Origin: Propionibacteriaceae bacterium ZF39
Lineage (GTDB): Bacteria; Actinomycetota; Actinomycetes; Propionibacteriales; Propionibacteriaceae
Reading direction: 5' to 3'
NCBI GenBank assembly: GCA_039565995.1
Contig: CP154795.1
Coordinates: 1,798,001 to 1,862,000 of the forward strand
Length of the DNA stretch: 64,000 bases
Part shown: positions 20,809-28,989 of the stretch, piece after piece
Layout: each line of letters starts with the position of its first letter
How positions within the stretch are numbered: position 1 is the stretch's first letter
The notes under the pieces: generated by a model
Database searches by the model: none
The model's input: the letters and a program-made list of their open reading frames with translations, nothing else
What the model was told of the DNA's origin: nothing
Position numbers and translations under genes: made by a program

Positions 20809-21301
20809 TGTTCTTCTCCTCATTGAGCCGAATCTGGGGCCGGTGCAGACCGATCAGGGAAATGGCCAGTTCTTCCATGAACTGGTCATCGGCGGGGCTG
20901 ACGTGGTCGTCGTCGCCGGGCCGGAGCGTCGGCGAGTCGGTCACGATCTGCCCCGAGTGCATGTCCTCCTGATCCACCCCAACTGTCACGAATCGGTCGC
21001 GCCAGCGGAGCGTGAAGCTGAGGTGCCCAGTGCCGTGCTCGTCCTCGAGAATGATGTGGTCGCCATCCGGTTTGAGCATGGCATTCGCCTCGGCGATGAT
21101 GTGCTCGGCGCGGATGCGCATGTTGAACCATTCATCGACCGCGACTGCGATCTTCTCGGGGCGAGAGTGTCGGAAGACGAGCGTGGCGCTCCCATCTCCG
21201 CCCGTGGTGGCCTCACGCACCCGCACCATGAAGGGAGTGAGGAGCACGTCGTGGACGCTCTCACGGGCGGTCGGGGGATAGTTGTGCGCGATGTCATTCA
21301 T
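20801..21301 (-). CDS. Unrecognised protein downstream of the phenol hydroxylase reductase
   Basis: A 166-residue, soluble, acidic protein with no signal peptide or membrane helix. It has strands of the form LTPFMVRVREAT and ATLVFRHSRPEKIAV, and a region EHGTGHLSFTLRW. I recognise no family. Its ATG shares one base with the reductase stop (TGATGA context), and its own end overlaps the next gene, so it is tightly coupled. It is not similar in length or sequence to DmpK. Hydroxylase assembly or substrate-related roles are possible but unsupported. Confidence 0.75.
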   Translation of the reverse strand: MNDIAHNYPPTARESVHDVLLTPFMVRVREATTGGDGSATLVFRHSRPEKIAVAVDEWFNMRIRAEHIIAEANAMLKPDGDHIILEDEHGTGHLSFTLRWRDRFVTVGVDQEDMHSGQIVTDSPTLRPGDDDHVSPADDQFMEELAISLIGLHRPQIRLNEEKNNE

Positions 21302-22365
21302 CAGTTGGTCCTCATGAGCGGCGAACGAGTGCCACCCGTCTCCTTGTCGGAAGCATCGAAGAAGTCCTCGCGATAGGTATCGCGCGGGAAGAGCCGCTTC
21401 TTCATCAGCATCTTGAGCGAGGCCTCGACCATGGGCGGCGGCCCGCAGATGTATGCCACCATGCCGCGAAGCGTCTTGAAATCCTCATCGATCACGTCGG
21501 TGACCATGCCGTGCGAGGTGCCTTCGACGCCCTCTTCCTCGGAGAGGCAGGGGTGATAGAAGAACTGGTCCTCGTGGTCGGCCTCGAGCTGCTTGAAATA
21601 CTCGACGTCATAGAGGTCCTCATAGCCGCGCACGCCGTGATACAGGTGCATGGTCTGGCCGGTGTCCTCCTCGAGGACGTGCTTGACCATCGACTTCAGC
21701 GGGGCCAGGCCGGTGCCACCACCGATCATGATGATCGGCTTCTCCTTGGCGGTGCGCACGAAGAAGCGACCGTACGGGCCGGCGATCTTGACCTTGTCGC
21801 CAACCTTCAGATCCTTGAAGATCCAGCCGTCGGTGCCCAGCCCACCCGGCGTACGCTTGATGGTCAGTTCGATCTGCTTCGGGCTGGCCGGGCTGTTCGC
21901 CATCGACCAGCTTCGGAACACGCCGTCGGTGTTGGGCAGCGTGACCTGCACATATTGACCGGCATTGAAGGAGAGCTCGTCATCGAGGTCGAAGACCAGG
22001 CGTCGCGTCTCGCGGGCGCAGTCCTCGAGAGCCACGAGGGTGCCCTCGAAGTCGCGGACCGGGTGCATCGTGACGCCCTCTTCGGATTCGACGTCGGCGT
22101 CGATCACGACATCGGACTCGGGGGTCGCGACGCACACCAGGGTCTTGCCCTCGTTGCGCTCGTATTCCATGAGGGCGAACTCCGAGGCGTCGCCATGGTT
22201 GACGTCACCGTCGAGGATCTCGACCTTGCAGGTGCCGCACGTGCCGTGTGTGCAGGCGTGGGGCAGCCACACGCCGTTGCGCAGGCAGGCGTCGAGAATG
22301 TTCTGGTCTTCCCGGCACTCGACCTCCTGGTCGAGCGACTCGATTCGTACTGTGTAACTGGTCAT
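21301..22365 (-). CDS. Phenol hydroxylase reductase component (DmpP type)
   Basis: Takes electrons from NAD(P)H through FAD and a [2Fe-2S] cluster to the diiron hydroxylase. Of 354 residues, about 1-90 form a plant-type ferredoxin domain with ligands Cys38, Cys43, Cys46 and Cys78. The FAD-binding strand is FRSWSMANSP (RxxS) and the NAD-binding motif is IGGGTGLAPLKSM, ending with CGPPPM. ATG at 22365 follows GAGGAAC; the upstream frame start at 22380 lacks this spacing. It is the P component in the order L-M-N-O-P. Confidence 0.95.
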   Translation of the reverse strand: MTSYTVRIESLDQEVECREDQNILDACLRNGVWLPHACTHGTCGTCKVEILDGDVNHGDASEFALMEYERNEGKTLVCVATPESDVVIDADVESEEGVTMHPVRDFEGTLVALEDCARETRRLVFDLDDELSFNAGQYVQVTLPNTDGVFRSWSMANSPASPKQIELTIKRTPGGLGTDGWIFKDLKVGDKVKIAGPYGRFFVRTAKEKPIIMIGGGTGLAPLKSMVKHVLEEDTGQTMHLYHGVRGYEDLYDVEYFKQLEADHEDQFFYHPCLSEEEGVEGTSHGMVTDVIDEDFKTLRGMVAYICGPPPMVEASLKMLMKKRLFPRDTYREDFFDASDKETGGTRSPLMRTN

Positions 22366-22405
22366 TCGTTCCTCTTTCACACGCCAAAACGGTTGGTCAC
22401 GGCAG

Positions 22406-22454
22406 CACAGTGGCCGGCCACTGCCGACGAGCGACGGAGCGGCCGGCCACTGTG
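22406..22454 (-). repeat. 14-bp stem-loop between the DmpO- and DmpP-like genes
   Basis: CACAGTGGCCGGCC (22406-22419) and GGCCGGCCACTGTG (22441-22454) are perfect inverted repeats with a 21-base loop. The first arm also contains the 16-bp palindrome CAGTGGCCGGCCACTG (22408-22423), so two alternative folds exist. No T-tract follows, which argues for mRNA stabilisation or attenuation rather than full termination. Confidence 0.75.
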
Positions 22455-22462
22455 ATCAGGGA

Positions 22463-22834
22463 TCAGGGCAGCTCGAAGCTGATGACGCCCTTGTGCTCAA
22501 TGCCCAGGCCCTCGATGGTGTCGTCGTCCTTGGGCTCGAACGCGGTGTCGTCCTTCTTCCAGTTGGCCACGCGGGACACATCGAAGTCGGGGTCGGCCGA
22601 AGCCCAGGGGGTCAGCACACCGGCCACGAAGTCCGCCCACTTCATCGCGCGCGGCACCCGGAAGCAGCCGGCGCAGACGATGAAGATGTTGCCGCGCCAC
22701 AGGATGTGCAGCAGCTGGTCCTCGCCATAGAGCGAGATGTGGTCGCGCGACGGGAAGTTGTATTCGCCGAACTCGGTCGGCGGAGCCTTGAACTCTGCAG
22801 GTTCCTTGGCGATCTCGGGATCGATAATGGTCAT
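22463..22834 (-). CDS. Phenol hydroxylase gamma (P4, DmpO-type) subunit
   Basis: Small subunit of the (alpha beta gamma)2 hydroxylase. The 123-residue protein has YNFPSRDHISLYGEDQLLHILWRGNIFIVCAGCFRVPRAMKWADF-type content; the RDH…GEDQL…WRGN pattern is that of DmpO/PhlO proteins, which are about 119 residues. ATG at 22834 follows GGAG. It is in the conserved position between the alpha subunit and the reductase. Confidence 0.92.
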   Translation of the reverse strand: MTIIDPEIAKEPAEFKAPPTEFGEYNFPSRDHISLYGEDQLLHILWRGNIFIVCAGCFRVPRAMKWADFVAGVLTPWASADPDFDVSRVANWKKDDTAFEPKDDDTIEGLGIEHKGVISFELP

Positions 22835-22901
22835 TTGCTACTCCACTCACAGCGTCGTGATTCGGGGTCCGGGCCGTCGGCGTACGCGCCGCGGGGCCCG
22901 G

Positions 22902-22941
22902 TCGGAGCGTGCCCGGTCTGCGCCACGCGGGCACGCTCCGA
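22902..22941 (-). repeat. 14-bp stem-loop between the DmpN- and DmpO-like genes
   Basis: TCGGAGCGTGCCCG (22902-22915) pairs perfectly with CGGGCACGCTCCGA (22928-22941) around a 12-base loop. It lies within the 118-base gap, 11 bases after the alpha-subunit stop. A second small hairpin, CGGCG-TACG-CGCCG, at about 22878-22891 contains one GCGTACGC octamer. Confidence 0.75.
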
Positions 22942-22952
22942 TCGGTTGGTGG

Positions 22953-24458
22953 TCAGGACACGTTGGCGGGCTCGTGCCACTGGGCCCAGTTCTTGGCGTC
23001 CGAGGTGTCGAAATACTCGCCGTTCTCGGAGGTATTGATGCCGTACCACTCGAGAACCTCGGGCACGGTCGCGCCACCGCAGTTGCCCTGATAGATCTGG
23101 TGCACCGGGAGCCAGGCCTGGCGATACTTCCAGGGCTCACGGTCGAAGATCCACTTGCAGCCATCGGAGCAGGTGTTGTAGCGCTCACCCTCGTAATGGC
23201 TGAACCGGATGGCCTGCGTACCCGGGTCGCCGACCTCGGTGAAGCCCATCGGGATCTGGCAGACCTGGCAGAGCATCGGCAGGCCGGCATTGAAGAACCG
23301 CTTGCCCTCGTTCTGCATTTCCTTGGCCTTGGCGTACGCCGGGGCGTAGTACTTGTCCCAGGTCTCCGGATACTGCTTGGAGAACCATTCCTGCTCGTCC
23401 TCGAAGGGCACCGTGGTGTTGTAGGCACCGGCGAACGCGAACTGATAGAAGATCCAGTGCGCCTGGTGGGAGAGGTATTCCTTCTCCACGATCGCCTGAT
23501 CGACATGCCGCGGGGGACGAATGCCGTAGTACTCCAGGTCGGGGAACAGGCCCTCGAGCATCTGCTGCTCGAGATAGAGCTCGAAGCTCTCCTTCCACGA
23601 CATGCCCTTGCGGGGCAGGAAGTAGTCCTGCATCAGGGCGACGATGGTGAGCAGGCGATAGCCACGCCAGAACCACTTGTCGACCCAGTCCTGGATGATC
23701 GGGACGTTGTCCTCGTCCTGCTCGAGGATGAACTTGATGACCTCGAGGCCCAGCGTCATGTGGCGCGACTCGTCGGACTGAGCCGAGAAGCCGAACGTCA
23801 TCGTGCTGAGGTCGCCGTTGAAGCTCGCGCCCGACATGAACGGCACGAACAGCAGGTTGGTCAGGAAGTATTCAAAGCTGAACGAGATCGCCAGCATGAA
23901 CTCGAACGGGCCGGCGGAGACGCCGTCGTCGAAGAACGACTTGGGCACCGAGAGATACCAGACGCGGTCATGCATGACGTTGGCGTCCTGCAGGTGGTCG
24001 TAGTACTTGTTGAACTGCGACACCGCGTGGGTCTGGGTCTGGTTGTGACGGAGCTCGTCGATGCACTGATACAGGCAGGCGATGCGGGCGCCGGCGCCAT
24101 TGAGGTGACGGGCCAGATAGCCGAAGTTGCGATAGGCCTGGTATTCGAGCGGGGTCACGCCCTGGAGGAACATGCGGACCGCGTTGAAGTAGCGGGCGTC
24201 AGTCACCTGCAGGTGGCCCGAACCCTGGGCAAAGCTGTCAATCACGGCATAGAGGCGCTTGTCCTTCTCGGACTGATACTTGTGATAGGCCTCGACCGTC
24301 AGACGGAAGGGATCCTCCCAGGCATCCCAGTCGTGGATCTTGATGCCCTCGAAGTCGGTGTGGGGGAACACCTCCTTCTGGGACACATATGTGGGCTCCC
24401 ATTCGAGGCCACGCGTCATTTGTGCGTAGCGCTCGCGCATTGAGGCTTTCTTGGCCAT
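22953..24458 (-). CDS. Phenol hydroxylase alpha (P3, DmpN-type) subunit, diiron oxygenase
   Basis: Catalytic subunit that hydroxylates phenol to catechol with O2. The protein is 501 residues. The diiron ligands can be placed by motif and spacing: Glu105, Glu135 and His138 (DELRH), Glu196, Glu230 and His233 (DESRH); the intervals match soluble methane monooxygenase. The C-terminal zinc site typical of phenol hydroxylases is present as Cys397, Cys400, Cys430 and Cys434. ATG at 24458 follows GAGGAGAG; the longer frame to 24650 runs into the coupling-protein gene and is rejected. Related aromatics may also be substrates. Confidence 0.96.
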   Translation of the reverse strand: MAKKASMRERYAQMTRGLEWEPTYVSQKEVFPHTDFEGIKIHDWDAWEDPFRLTVEAYHKYQSEKDKRLYAVIDSFAQGSGHLQVTDARYFNAVRMFLQGVTPLEYQAYRNFGYLARHLNGAGARIACLYQCIDELRHNQTQTHAVSQFNKYYDHLQDANVMHDRVWYLSVPKSFFDDGVSAGPFEFMLAISFSFEYFLTNLLFVPFMSGASFNGDLSTMTFGFSAQSDESRHMTLGLEVIKFILEQDEDNVPIIQDWVDKWFWRGYRLLTIVALMQDYFLPRKGMSWKESFELYLEQQMLEGLFPDLEYYGIRPPRHVDQAIVEKEYLSHQAHWIFYQFAFAGAYNTTVPFEDEQEWFSKQYPETWDKYYAPAYAKAKEMQNEGKRFFNAGLPMLCQVCQIPMGFTEVGDPGTQAIRFSHYEGERYNTCSDGCKWIFDREPWKYRQAWLPVHQIYQGNCGGATVPEVLEWYGINTSENGEYFDTSDAKNWAQWHEPANVS

Positions 24459-24503
24459 GGTGCTCTCCTCTTTGAGTGTGGTGGGTGATCCCCCTTGTTT
24501 GCT

Positions 24504-24551
24504 CCGACCGGGGACCACCCGGGTGGTTCGTCGGAAACCCGTTGAAACGGG
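24504..24551 (-). repeat. Stem-loops between the DmpM- and DmpN-like genes
   Basis: Palindrome ACCACCCGGGTGGT at 24514-24527 is enclosed by CCGAC (24504-24508) and GTCGG (24530-24534). A second hairpin, CCCGTT-GA-AACGGG, is at 24538-24551. The gap is 98 bases and holds no gene. Confidence 0.6.
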
Positions 24552-24556
24552 GGTTA

Positions 24557-24847
24557 TCAGCGCTTCCAGGCGATATCGATGTAGTCCTCTTCGATGTCCA
24601 GGTTTCCGGACATCGAGACGATCGCCAGCTGGATCTCGGAGGTCTCCCACTCGCCGCCGACGTGCTTCTCGACGGTTTCGCGGGTGATGTGGAGGCCACC
24701 CTCCCGCCGGATCTTCACGAGGCCCGGCATGGTGACGGTGTCGCAGCCCGGGTTGTCCTCGACGATGGCGTCGATGACGGGGCGGTTGGTGTCGGTGTCC
24801 TGGATGTCGATGCTCGCAACGCGCGGGCGGCGCTTGGCTTCAGTCAT
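24557..24847 (-). CDS. Phenol hydroxylase coupling/effector protein (DmpM/MmoB family)
   Basis: Cofactor-free regulatory protein that binds the hydroxylase and tunes oxygen activation. The 96-residue length fits DmpM (about 90). It shows the family sequence pattern VIDAIVEDNPGCDTVTMPGLVKI, followed by a short basic ERETVEKHVG-like helix region. ATG at 24847 has GAGGAG upstream. It lies between beta and alpha subunit genes exactly as in dmpLMN. Confidence 0.94.
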   Translation of the reverse strand: MTEAKRRPRVASIDIQDTDTNRPVIDAIVEDNPGCDTVTMPGLVKIRREGGLHITRETVEKHVGGEWETSEIQLAIVSMSGNLDIEEDYIDIAWKR

Positions 24848-24892
24848 GGATGCTCCTCTGCTTGGTGACCGGAAGGTGGATGGGTGACCTCG

Positions 24893-25903
24893 TCAGAGGG
24901 GGATGCCCAGGTCCGAGTAGCGCTTGGTGAGAGCCTCGGTGTTCTGCTTCAGGAAGTCGGCGGCGCCCTTCTCGGGCAGGATCTCGTCGAACTTCTCGGC
25001 GATCGGCGTGACCGCTGCGGTGGCGCCGTCGAGATACTTGGAAACCATCTCGCCGAGAGCCTTCGCGTTGTCGGCGCCGTGGGTCTCGTCGTTGACCCAC
25101 GCCTTCAGCAGCGGGTTGAGCCACTTCTGCTGATCGGCGTACCAGTTCGTGAAGTGCTGGTTGAGCAGCGACATGACCGTCGCGCCCTCCGACAGCGCCA
25201 TGTCCTCGACATAGGTGTGCATCAGCGGGAACAGCTGGGCGTCGACGACATCGACGGCGATCACGCCGGCGCCCCAGTCCTGCTCGATCAGGGCTTCCTC
25301 CGTGTACTTCCGCAGGGGCTGCAGGGCCTCGGTGTCCAGCCAGTTCTCCTTGGCCTGGTCGAGCGCCTCGGTGGTGCCGCCGGAGACGGTGAGCCCGATC
25401 ATCGAGTGGGCCTGGGCGTTGCCGAGCCGGTCGAAGGCCGACAGCGACAGGACCTGCGAGATCGTGTGGCCCCAGGCGAAGCGACCGCCGTTGATGGCGA
25501 TCAGCTGGCAGGCGCCCTCCCAGTGCCGCATCGGCAGGTAGAGGTCCTGGATGACGGTCTTCCAGTGGTCGGCCAGACGCGAGGTCAGGTTGCGGTCCTC
25601 GATGAACTTGAGGTTCTTGGCGAAGTTCTCGTATTCCTCGGCGCGCTTGGCCACGAAGGTTGCGTAGTAGAGCTGGCGCGGGTCCGTGTAGTCGTAGGGG
25701 TCCGTCAGCTGCAGCACCGAATAGGTGCGGTCATAGATCTCGCGCGACGGGTCCCAGAACGGCCGGTAGTGGAAGTTCTCCTCCGGCTGGGCGCGATACA
25801 CGGCCTCCTGATAGCGCGACGCGTTCTTCTCGCCGAAACGGCGTTCGAGCTCGGCGTACGCGGCGCGGCGCGGCTCGATCGATTGGGTGCGGATGTTGCT
25901 CAT
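24893..25903 (-). CDS. Phenol hydroxylase beta (P1, DmpL-type) subunit
   Basis: Structural partner of the alpha subunit in the diiron hydroxylase. The 336-residue protein has the ferritin-like helices without the diiron ligands, and the pattern RQLYYATFVAKRAEEYENFAKN and WEGACQLIAINGGRFAWG typical of the beta subunits. ATG at 25903 is preferred because GGGAGAC precedes it; the frame can be extended to 25999 but without support. It is the first gene of the operon; dmpK is absent in front of it. Confidence 0.94.
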   Translation of the reverse strand: MSNIRTQSIEPRRAAYAELERRFGEKNASRYQEAVYRAQPEENFHYRPFWDPSREIYDRTYSVLQLTDPYDYTDPRQLYYATFVAKRAEEYENFAKNLKFIEDRNLTSRLADHWKTVIQDLYLPMRHWEGACQLIAINGGRFAWGHTISQVLSLSAFDRLGNAQAHSMIGLTVSGGTTEALDQAKENWLDTEALQPLRKYTEEALIEQDWGAGVIAVDVVDAQLFPLMHTYVEDMALSEGATVMSLLNQHFTNWYADQQKWLNPLLKAWVNDETHGADNAKALGEMVSKYLDGATAAVTPIAEKFDEILPEKGAADFLKQNTEALTKRYSDLGIPL

Positions 25904-26214
25904 TGAGTCTCCCTCGGGATCTCCAGTGATCCGGTCATGAGGGCGTCGGGCGGCCCTCATTCGTTCCTCACAGTAGGGACGATTTTCCGGGCTCGCCACG
26001 CCGTTGTGGGGCTTTCACCCGGCGCTGGGTCCCATTGTTCAAAGTGCACTGATATCGGGTCAGAAAGACTGGGGGTCCCCATTACTGGTCCATTCTGCGG
26101 TCCGCGAGAACCGGGCGTGCGGCTCGCCGTTCAGGACCAGTACCCTGAACTGATTGCGGGTAGCAAGGAGGCTGGAATGCCGCACAGGTGTGGAAGCAGG
26201 GGGGTCGAACCCGG
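25904..26214. promoter_or_regulatory. Divergent regulatory region between phenol hydroxylase operon and PucR gene
   Basis: No gene is seen in these 311 bases. On the minus strand TACTGT (25975-25970) is a possible -10 for the hydroxylase operon, with a leader of about 60 bases; the -35 is weak. ACTGGTCC (26084-26091) and GGACCAGT (26134-26141) are a perfect 8-bp inverted repeat 42 bases apart, and TCAGG/CCTGA half-sites (26131-26148) overlap the second arm near a TACCCT -10-like hexamer for the regulator. These are candidate operators. Confidence 0.45.
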
Positions 26215-27471
26215 ATGTCTGTGACCCCCGAGGAGTCGCGGCTCGCTGTCCGCGCGGCTGTGGCGCACCGCTTCCAGGTGAACGGGCCGGCCCTGACCCG
26301 GCGCCTCACCCAGGCGCTGATCGATCTCAGCCCGGAACTGCAGGGTGCGGATACTGCACTGGTCAGTCTGGTGAAGGCCCTGGCCAGGACACTGGTCAAC
26401 GAGACCGCGGTCGGGTTGGTCGACTTCAACGGGCATGACGACATCGTCGGTCTGACCGGCGGCACGGCGCTGGCGCGCCAGTTGGGCGAGCGGGGAGTCC
26501 CTGCCCATCGGGCCCTCGCCATCTATCAGGTCGCGCAGCACTGGCTGCTCGACACGGTCCTCCTCGAGCTTCGCGCGGTGTCACCCGACGGCGATGCCGA
26601 CCTCGTCCCGCCCGTGGTCGATTGGATCATGCGCCTGTTCGGCGCGCTCACCCAGGCGGCCGGACGCGAACATGCCAACACCCAGGACCTGTGGCGCAGC
26701 TCCAACGGGACGATCCTCGCCCACGACATCGCCCTGATGCTGGGGGAGATCGAGGACGTCGCCGGGGCATCGGAACTTCTCAACTATCGGCTTGATACGC
26801 GACATGTCGGGGTGGTGGCGTGGAGTCGGAGCGGCCGCCTCGATGCGCGTCGAATCAGCCGGATCGTGCATCAGTTCACCCAGCTGACCATGGTGGCCGA
26901 CGCGCTGGTCGCCCCCCGTGACAGCGTCTCCGTGGTCGCTTGGTTGGCGATCCCCGGCTCGGCCCGCGGGCTGGCGGCGCACGTGACGCGCCAGCTCGGC
27001 AGCGCGGCCGACCTGCGACTCGCTTTCGGGGAGCCACTCCCCGGGCTGGCCGGTTTTCGGGAAACGCATCGCGAGGCTCTGGCCGCTCACGAGGTAGCCC
27101 AATTGGCGGGATCGCTCGATGACGCGTGGGTGCGCTTCCGCGATATCGCGCCGACCTGTCTGCTGAGCAGCGTCCCGGACCAGGCGGAACTCTTCGTGGA
27201 ACGCGTGCTCGGTGACCTGAGCTGTGCCGGCGAGGAGACCACTCGGCTGCGGGACACCCTGCGGGTCTATCTGGAGAACGGCGAGAACGCCTCGCGCGCG
27301 GCCGCCAAGCTCTATGTCCATCGCAACACCGTGAACTATCGGGTGGCCGGGGCGATCGATCTGCTGGGCGTACCCTTCGAACAGAATCGGCTGAGCGTCG
27401 GTCTCGCTCTGAACTATCGCCGGCACGCCATGGGTGGCAGTGACCGCACCGTGGAAGCCTCCGACGACTAA
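26215..27471 (+). CDS. PucR/CdaR-type transcriptional regulator
   Basis: A 418-residue protein. The C-terminal helix-turn-helix of the PucR family is clear: LRVYLENGENASRAAAKLYVHRNTVNYRV, followed by LLGVPFEQNRLSVGLAL. A GGDEF-like central region and an N-terminal helical sensor region of about 170 residues precede it. It is divergent from the phenol hydroxylase operon, so it is a good candidate for the activator that senses phenol or a product. ATG at 26215 is chosen over 26188; the purine-rich GGGGGG lies 10-15 bases upstream. No effector-binding residues can be named from sequence. Confidence 0.88.
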   Translation: MSVTPEESRLAVRAAVAHRFQVNGPALTRRLTQALIDLSPELQGADTALVSLVKALARTLVNETAVGLVDFNGHDDIVGLTGGTALARQLGERGVPAHRALAIYQVAQHWLLDTVLLELRAVSPDGDADLVPPVVDWIMRLFGALTQAAGREHANTQDLWRSSNGTILAHDIALMLGEIEDVAGASELLNYRLDTRHVGVVAWSRSGRLDARRISRIVHQFTQLTMVADALVAPRDSVSVVAWLAIPGSARGLAAHVTRQLGSAADLRLAFGEPLPGLAGFRETHREALAAHEVAQLAGSLDDAWVRFRDIAPTCLLSSVPDQAELFVERVLGDLSCAGEETTRLRDTLRVYLENGENASRAAAKLYVHRNTVNYRVAGAIDLLGVPFEQNRLSVGLALNYRRHAMGGSDRTVEASDD

Positions 27472-27553
27472 GGGTCTTTGCGAAAGTCGTTCGGGTCTTC
27501 GGGGCCCGATGGTCGGTAACAACGGCAAGGGGCTCGGCGTGCGGTCCCGGCGC

Positions 27554-27566
27554 TACCGTGTGTGCA
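27554..27566 (+). promoter_or_regulatory. -10-like hexamer for leaderless LON-domain gene
   Basis: TACCGT at 27554-27559, six bases, then ATG at 27566. No ribosome-binding site is visible. Confidence 0.5.
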
Positions 27567-28228
27567 TGACCAACTCTCCCGGGCCCGAATCCGCACCCCA
27601 GACCCGGGAACTGCCACTGTTTCCACTGGGTGTGGTCCAGTTCCCGACCATGCCCCTGGACCTGCAGATCTTCGAACCCCGCTATCTGGCGCTGCTCGAC
27701 GACCTCGGATCGACCGGCATCCGCGAGTTCGGGGTCGTCGCGATTCGGAGCGGCCACGAGGTGGGTTCCGACAATCTCCACAGGATCGCCGAGGCCGGTT
27801 GTGCGGTGAGGATTGTCGACGTCCGCCCCACGGCGAGCAGGATGCTGGTCCAGGCCCGCGGAACCTGGCGCTTCGATTCCATCGAGATCATCGACTCTTC
27901 GAAGCCGTATGCCATGGCGAGGGTCAGGCCCCTGCCCGACGACCCTGCCCCTGCCGACCATGACGTGGATCGGTTGCGCTCCGCGCTCCTGGCGTACGCC
28001 TCAGCGGCGGGAGTCGAATTGCACACGATTCCTGCGGAACCGGATGAACTCGTGTGGTGGACCGCCGCGGGGGGCCCGTTGACGCTCGATGAGCAGTTGG
28101 CCATCCTGCAGGCATCCGAACAGGAGCGCATCGACCTCCTCGCGCGGTGGCTGCGACGGGAAGCCTCGCTGCTGCTCAACACCGGCAGCGTCCCCTTCCG
28201 TCCCGACCGGCGGGCGCAGTCCAACTGA
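27566..28228 (+). CDS. LON substrate-binding-domain protein
   Basis: A 220-residue protein consisting of a LON N-terminal (PUA-like) domain without an ATPase or protease domain. The diagnostic start reads LPLFPLGVVQFPTMPLDLQIFEPRY, followed by FGVVAIRSG. Stand-alone LON-domain proteins are common in Actinobacteria; their role is not established. It is upstream of nucS but both have their own -10 hexamers. The ATG start is fixed by the leaderless spacing. Confidence 0.88.
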   Translation: MTNSPGPESAPQTRELPLFPLGVVQFPTMPLDLQIFEPRYLALLDDLGSTGIREFGVVAIRSGHEVGSDNLHRIAEAGCAVRIVDVRPTASRMLVQARGTWRFDSIEIIDSSKPYAMARVRPLPDDPAPADHDVDRLRSALLAYASAAGVELHTIPAEPDELVWWTAAGGPLTLDEQLAILQASEQERIDLLARWLRREASLLLNTGSVPFRPDRRAQSN

Positions 28229-28266
28229 GCGATGAACGGACCCGGGGCGTCCTTCGTGACATGGGC

Positions 28267-28279
28267 TAGGTTGTCCCGG
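28267..28279 (+). promoter_or_regulatory. -10-like hexamer for leaderless nucS
   Basis: TAGGTT at 28267-28272, six bases, then GTG at 28279. Confidence 0.6.
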
Positions 28280-28989
28280 TGCGATTGGTCATTGCCCGCT
28301 GTCAGGTCGACTATGCCGGTCGGCTGACGGCCCACCTGCCGCCCGCAACGCGACTCATCCTCGTGAAGGCGGATGGCTCGGTGTCGATCCATGCCGACGA
28401 CCGGGCCTACAAGCCGTTGAATTGGATGAGTCCGCCCTGCACGCTCACCGTGCGTTCGCCCGAGGAAGACGAAGCTGCGGTGACGGCTGATCTCGATGCC
28501 AGCGTGGCCGAGGTGTGGGAGGTGAAGGGCAAGGACGGTGACACGCTGCAGATCTCGCTCTTCGAGGTGATGCATGATTCGTCCCACGATCTCGGCATAG
28601 ACCCCGGTCTGCAGAAGGACGGCGTGGAAGCGCACCTGCAGGCCCTGCTCGCCGAACATCCGGAGTCGATCGCTGCGGGTCTCACCCTGGTGCGGCGGGA
28701 ATTCCCGACCGCGATCGGTCCGGTCGACCTCATGTGCCGCAATGAGAGCGGTGCCTATGTCGCGGTCGAGGTGAAGCGGCGCGGCGAGATCGACGGGGTC
28801 GAGCAGCTGACCCGCTATCTCGAACTGCTGCGCCGGGATCCTCTGCTGGGTGATGTCCGGGGTGTGTTTGCCGCGCAGCAGATCAAACCCCAGGCTCGGG
28901 TGCTGGCCCAGGACCGGGGGATCACGTGTGTCACGGTCGACTATGACGCCCTGCGCGGGCTGGACAACGCCGAGGATCGACTCTTCTGA
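28279..28989 (+). CDS. nucS: Mismatch-specific endonuclease NucS/EndoMS
   Basis: Cuts both strands at mismatched DNA and provides the non-canonical mismatch repair of Actinobacteria that lack MutS/MutL. The 236-residue protein begins [16 protein letters not shown], as in NucS from mycobacteria and Corynebacterium. The nuclease half contains the Asp (IGPVDLMCR), Glu-x-Lys (VAVEVKRRG) and Gln (VEQLTRY) of the RecB-like active site. GTG at 28279 is set by the leaderless spacing. Its stop abuts that of the convergent permease gene. It corresponds to Rv1321 in position. Confidence 0.95.
   Translation: MRLVIARCQVDYAGRLTAHLPPATRLILVKADGSVSIHADDRAYKPLNWMSPPCTLTVRSPEEDEAAVTADLDASVAEVWEVKGKDGDTLQISLFEVMHDSSHDLGIDPGLQKDGVEAHLQALLAEHPESIAAGLTLVRREFPTAIGPVDLMCRNESGAYVAVEVKRRGEIDGVEQLTRYLELLRRDPLLGDVRGVFAAQQIKPQARVLAQDRGITCVTVDYDALRGLDNAEDRLF

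Noticed and set aside
22842-22952. N-O intergenic stem-loop as a small RNA gene
   Set aside because: It has no separate promoter or terminator; an mRNA element is the simpler reading.
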